A stretch of DNA of 64,000 nucleotides from JAHEYG01 sp040403535 (GTDB taxonomy: Bacteria > Bacteroidota > Bacteroidia > B-17B0 > Aurantibacillaceae): NCBI GenBank assembly GCA_040403535.1, contig JBBAKL010000012.1, positions 1-64,000 on the forward strand. The letters are read 5' to 3'. Below the pieces are notes generated by a model. The model saw nothing but the letters and a program-made list of their open reading frames with translations. It was not told where the DNA came from and did not search any database. Each line of letters opens with the position of its first letter. Position 1 is the stretch's first letter. Of this stretch, positions 61,553-64,000 are shown piece by piece. A program made the position numbers and the translations under genes.

Positions 61553-62404
61553 TTAGAAGCTGATAATTTTTATATTATCAATATAAAACTCCGGGTTATC
61601 CACCTGTTTAACTGCTTTAAAAAATAGTCCTACCGAGCTGGCCTGTGTTAAGGTAACTCCCGCACTTAATTGAATATAAATTTTGTTCCAGTTGGGGCTA
61701 TCATTAACCGTAGAAACATAGGTATAAGTAAAGCCATTGTAAACGCCAACATCAAAAGACTGATTGCATTTGTAATTTATTTCTAAGTAAACCGGTGCTC
61801 CACCTTTAGGTAAAGCAAAAGTGGCAGTAGATTGAAATTGAGCTACTTGCCTACTTTCGTCTAAAGCAAAATAAAAACACTTGGAGCCTTCAAAAACATC
61901 CGCATTAGGGTTTGTTGCTTTATTTAAAATGGTATATGTTGTATCGGAATTATTTGATTTAATAATTGAGATGCCGCTGGTAGTTCCAAAGCCTTCAAAG
62001 TCTTCCAGCCACTGAAATTTGCAAGCCGATTTGTATTTAAAAGTAAAATCACGGTTAAAAGTTGTACCTGATACAACCGTTGTATCTAATTCAATGGATT
62101 CATAAAACACATAGGGCTGACGTGTTGCTGAGATTCCGTTGTTTTTAATACCTGCGAAAATAGTAATTTTTGTAGAGCCGGTAGAACTGATTGGTAATAC
62201 GTTGCCGCAAGGATATGCGCCTTGAAACTGACTATTTGTATAATACCAAAGGTCGGTTATTTTATGACTTGAAGAGCCATGAACCGTAGTAGTGCTCACA
62301 GAAATATTTTGCGGCTTAACAAAAAAAGCATCCGGTGCTTTTAAAGTTTCTTTGCTACAACCGTAAAAAAACAAAACAAGTACAAATAATCTCAATAACC
62401 TCAT
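61553..62404 (-). CDS. Lipoprotein with a beta-sandwich-like C-terminal domain
   Basis: A lipoprotein signal (FFYGC, Cys16) is followed by a Ser/Thr-rich region (about 30-130) and a C-terminal part (about 140-283) with alternating hydrophobic strands that resembles a carbohydrate- or ligand-binding jelly roll (PVYLEINYKCNQSFDVGV, PEFYIDNIKII). No catalytic motif is visible and I do not recognise the family. It lies 6 nt before the WcaJ-like gene on the same strand and may share its transcript. Confidence 0.7.
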   Translation of the reverse strand: MRLLRLFVLVLFFYGCSKETLKAPDAFFVKPQNISVSTTTVHGSSSHKITDLWYYTNSQFQGAYPCGNVLPISSTGSTKITIFAGIKNNGISATRQPYVFYESIELDTTVVSGTTFNRDFTFKYKSACKFQWLEDFEGFGTTSGISIIKSNNSDTTYTILNKATNPNADVFEGSKCFYFALDESRQVAQFQSTATFALPKGGAPVYLEINYKCNQSFDVGVYNGFTYTYVSTVNDSPNWNKIYIQLSAGVTLTQASSVGLFFKAVKQVDNPEFYIDNIKIISF

Positions 62405-62455
62405 TGTAATTGGAAAGGCGCAAAAGTAAGGTAGTTTTTAAATTAAAAGAAGCTA

Positions 62456-63427
62456 TTAAGAGATTTGGTGCAGTATTTTTTCATCAATACTGTAAGCCAA
62501 TCTCAATACTTCAATAGCGTCATCAATAGAAACAACCGGCTTCTTGCCTGTAATTATACTATTATGAAACGCCAGTAGTTCTTCTTTTATTGCGTTTGTT
62601 GGTAAAATTATTGGATGTTCAATAACCACCTCTTTGTCAGGTAATCCAAATCCGGGTTTATAAACAATATTAGTGGTGTCTTTAGATGCGTTTTTATATC
62701 GGATTACCTGTGTAGTTTTATCCAATAGATTGATATTAATTGTATTATCACCCTGAAATGCCGTAATGTTTCTGACGTTGCTCTGAGAAATTCGATTGGC
62801 TGTAATGTTAGCAACACATCCATTTTCAAATTCCACTTTTGCATTAGCCACATCAACTGTTTTACTAATAATGGTTACGCCATTTGCGCTTATTTTTTTG
62901 ACATTACTTTTCACTAAATCTAATAAAAGATCAAGATCGTGTATCATTAAATCCAGGGTTACAGACACATCGGTGCCACGCGGATTATATAAGGCAAGAC
63001 GTTCAATTTCAATATACTGAGGCTTATTAATAAAAGTTTTACCTGAAATATAAGCCGGGTTAAAACGCTCTACATGTCCAACTTGTATATGCACACCAGC
63101 CTCTTTAGCCAGGCTTTGCAATTGTAATGCTTCTTCAACAGTTGGGGTAACCGGTTTTTCAATAAATACGTGTTTGCCTTTTTTAATACATTCGCTAGCT
63201 ACTGCAAAATGGGTTTGACTGGGTGTTACTACATCAACTGCATCGCACGCTTCAATTAATTCGTTTAATTGATTAAATGCTTTTACACCATATTGATCGG
63301 CCAGTTCCTTCGTTAATTTTTGGTCGATATCATAAATACCAATCAGCTCAATGGTGCTTATTTCTTTTAAAAGCTTAAGATGTATTTTACCTAGATATCC
63401 AAGGCCGGCTAGTCCGAATTTTGTCAT
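62456..63427 (-). CDS. Gfo/Idh/MocA-family NAD(P)-dependent oxidoreductase
   Basis: The N-terminal Rossmann domain opens GLAGLGYLGKIHL. The catalytic EKP motif is in HVFIEKPVTPTVEEALQL, and the C-terminal alpha/beta domain has IHDLDLLLDLV with the catalytic His-x3-Asp arrangement. Such enzymes oxidise or reduce sugar hydroxyls or aldehydes, often on nucleotide sugars for surface glycans. Its position next to the priming transferase favours nucleotide-sugar work (for example a WbpB-type reaction), but this is not proven. It is divergent from pcm. Confidence 0.9.
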   Translation of the reverse strand: MTKFGLAGLGYLGKIHLKLLKEISTIELIGIYDIDQKLTKELADQYGVKAFNQLNELIEACDAVDVVTPSQTHFAVASECIKKGKHVFIEKPVTPTVEEALQLQSLAKEAGVHIQVGHVERFNPAYISGKTFINKPQYIEIERLALYNPRGTDVSVTLDLMIHDLDLLLDLVKSNVKKISANGVTIISKTVDVANAKVEFENGCVANITANRISQSNVRNITAFQGDNTININLLDKTTQVIRYKNASKDTTNIVYKPGFGLPDKEVVIEHPIILPTNAIKEELLAFHNSIITGKKPVVSIDDAIEVLRLAYSIDEKILHQIS

Positions 63428-63516
63428 AAAAAAAATATTACACGCAAAACTATTATTTTAAAAGTTAATTGTTAGCAAGAATAATTAATAGTTTAAAACA
63501 ATTAAAGGTGTTGGAC

Positions 63517-63524
63517 TATTTTTG
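63517..63524 (+). promoter_or_regulatory. -7 promoter element of pcm
   Basis: TATTTTTG matches TAnnTTTG and lies 20 nt before the GTG start at 63545. A weak -33-like TTTA (63492-63495) stands 21 nt upstream. Confidence 0.45.
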
Positions 63525-63544
63525 AGATCTAAACTTAACGCAAA

Positions 63545-64000
63545 GTGTTTTATAAAGTAAGCAAAGAAGACGATTACTTATTTCAGGGAAAGCGGAGGCG
63601 ACTGGTAGATCAGTTAAAAACTAAAGGTATCGCAGACGAGCACGTATTAAAGGCTATTGAGAAGATACCCCGTCATTTGTTTTTTGACCAATCAACCGCG
63701 CGGCCGGCTATGCTTGAACATGCTTATTCCGATAAAGCCTTACCTATTGGTGCCGGTCAAACTATTTCACATCCATTCACGGTGGCATTTCAAACCGAAA
63801 AATTAGAAATAAAACCTGGAGAGAAAGTGCTTGAAATCGGTACTGGTTGCGGTTACCAAACGGCTGTATTAGTGGAAATGGGAGCGAAGGTTTTTAGTAT
63901 TGAGCGGCAAAAATCACTTTACGATAAAACGAAATTGTTCCTTCCATATTTAGGATACAAATCGGTACGATTATTTTATGGAGATGGTTATAAAGGCTTA
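63545..64000 (+). CDS. pcm: Protein-L-isoaspartate O-methyltransferase, 5' part only
   Basis: Repairs isoaspartyl residues in damaged proteins using SAM. The first 152 residues are present and run off the right edge. GKRRRLVDQLKTKGI, IPRHLFF, IGAGQTISHPFTVAFQTEKL and VLEIGTGCGYQTAVLVEMG (motif I) are standard for the family. The start is GTG at 63545, the only canonical start before the conserved N-terminal helix. About 60-70 residues should lie beyond the window. Confidence 0.93.
   Translation, partial: MFYKVSKEDDYLFQGKRRRLVDQLKTKGIADEHVLKAIEKIPRHLFFDQSTARPAMLEHAYSDKALPIGAGQTISHPFTVAFQTEKLEIKPGEKVLEIGTGCGYQTAVLVEMGAKVFSIERQKSLYDKTKLFLPYLGYKSVRLFYGDGYKGL

Noticed and set aside
1..64000. CRISPR array, prophage, integron or insertion sequence
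   Set aside because: No regularly spaced repeats, no transposase, integrase or phage structural motifs, and no target-site duplications were seen; gene content is chromosomal throughout.

Overview
The window is a 64 kb chromosomal stretch from a member of the Bacteroidota (class not resolved). The evidence is convergent: low GC, three intact secreted proteins ending in type IX secretion (T9SS) C-terminal sorting domains, a GldI-like lipoprotein, a TonB-dependent receptor followed by a DUF4249 lipoprotein, Bacteroidota-type promoters (TTTG, 19-21 nt, TAnnTTTG/A), few Shine-Dalgarno sequences and frequent GTG/TTG starts in tight operons. No insertion sequence, prophage, CRISPR array or plasmid function was seen.

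Layout. 1-2.8 kb: a partial secreted subtilase, a CLC-type exchanger preceded by a fluoride riboswitch, and a tRNA-Asp gene flanked by two decayed tRNA-Asp copies and several palindromes. 2.8-9.4 kb: a peroxiredoxin with a histone H1-like lysine/alanine tail overlapping endonuclease III, then a run of four exported peptidyl-prolyl isomerase genes (the last a cyclophilin-FKBP chimera), a Fur-family regulator, a STAS protein and an EI24-family membrane protein. 9.4-12 kb: two secreted alpha/beta-hydrolases with T9SS tails. 12.3-28.2 kb: mostly housekeeping genes (lpd, tsaD, tamB, hutI, aroC, gpmA, map) with a DUF6340-like lipoprotein and a membrane-bound spermidine-synthase-like protein. 28.3-35.9 kb: rpsA with a leader that can fold two ways, apaG, a QueD-family gene, a TPR protein, an SPFH protein and a secreted M43 metallopeptidase.

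35.9-44 kb: an eight-gene exopolysaccharide operon with four glycosyltransferases, two FemAB-like proteins in tandem, a polysaccharide deacetylase and an O-antigen-ligase-like polymerase. Its likely priming transferase lies apart at 60.1-61.5 kb, near a Gfo/Idh/MocA oxidoreductase. 44-54.7 kb: an RND exporter whose 5' end has no normal start codon, stress proteins, pyrE with two small partners, a CPA2 antiporter, and an overlapping methyltransferase / YdeI-like / serine hydrolase operon. 54.8-64 kb: a beta-barrel / TonB receptor / DUF4249 unit, a zinc-ribbon membrane protein, the sugar genes named above and the start of pcm.

The most notable items are the fluoride riboswitch, which overlaps the upstream ATG of its gene and so moves the probable start downstream; the decayed tRNA-Asp array; the histone-tailed peroxiredoxin; the alternative hairpins before rpsA; and the RND gene that lacks an ATG/GTG/TTG start for its conserved N-terminus. 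I did not find a clear, wholly new defence or mobile system.
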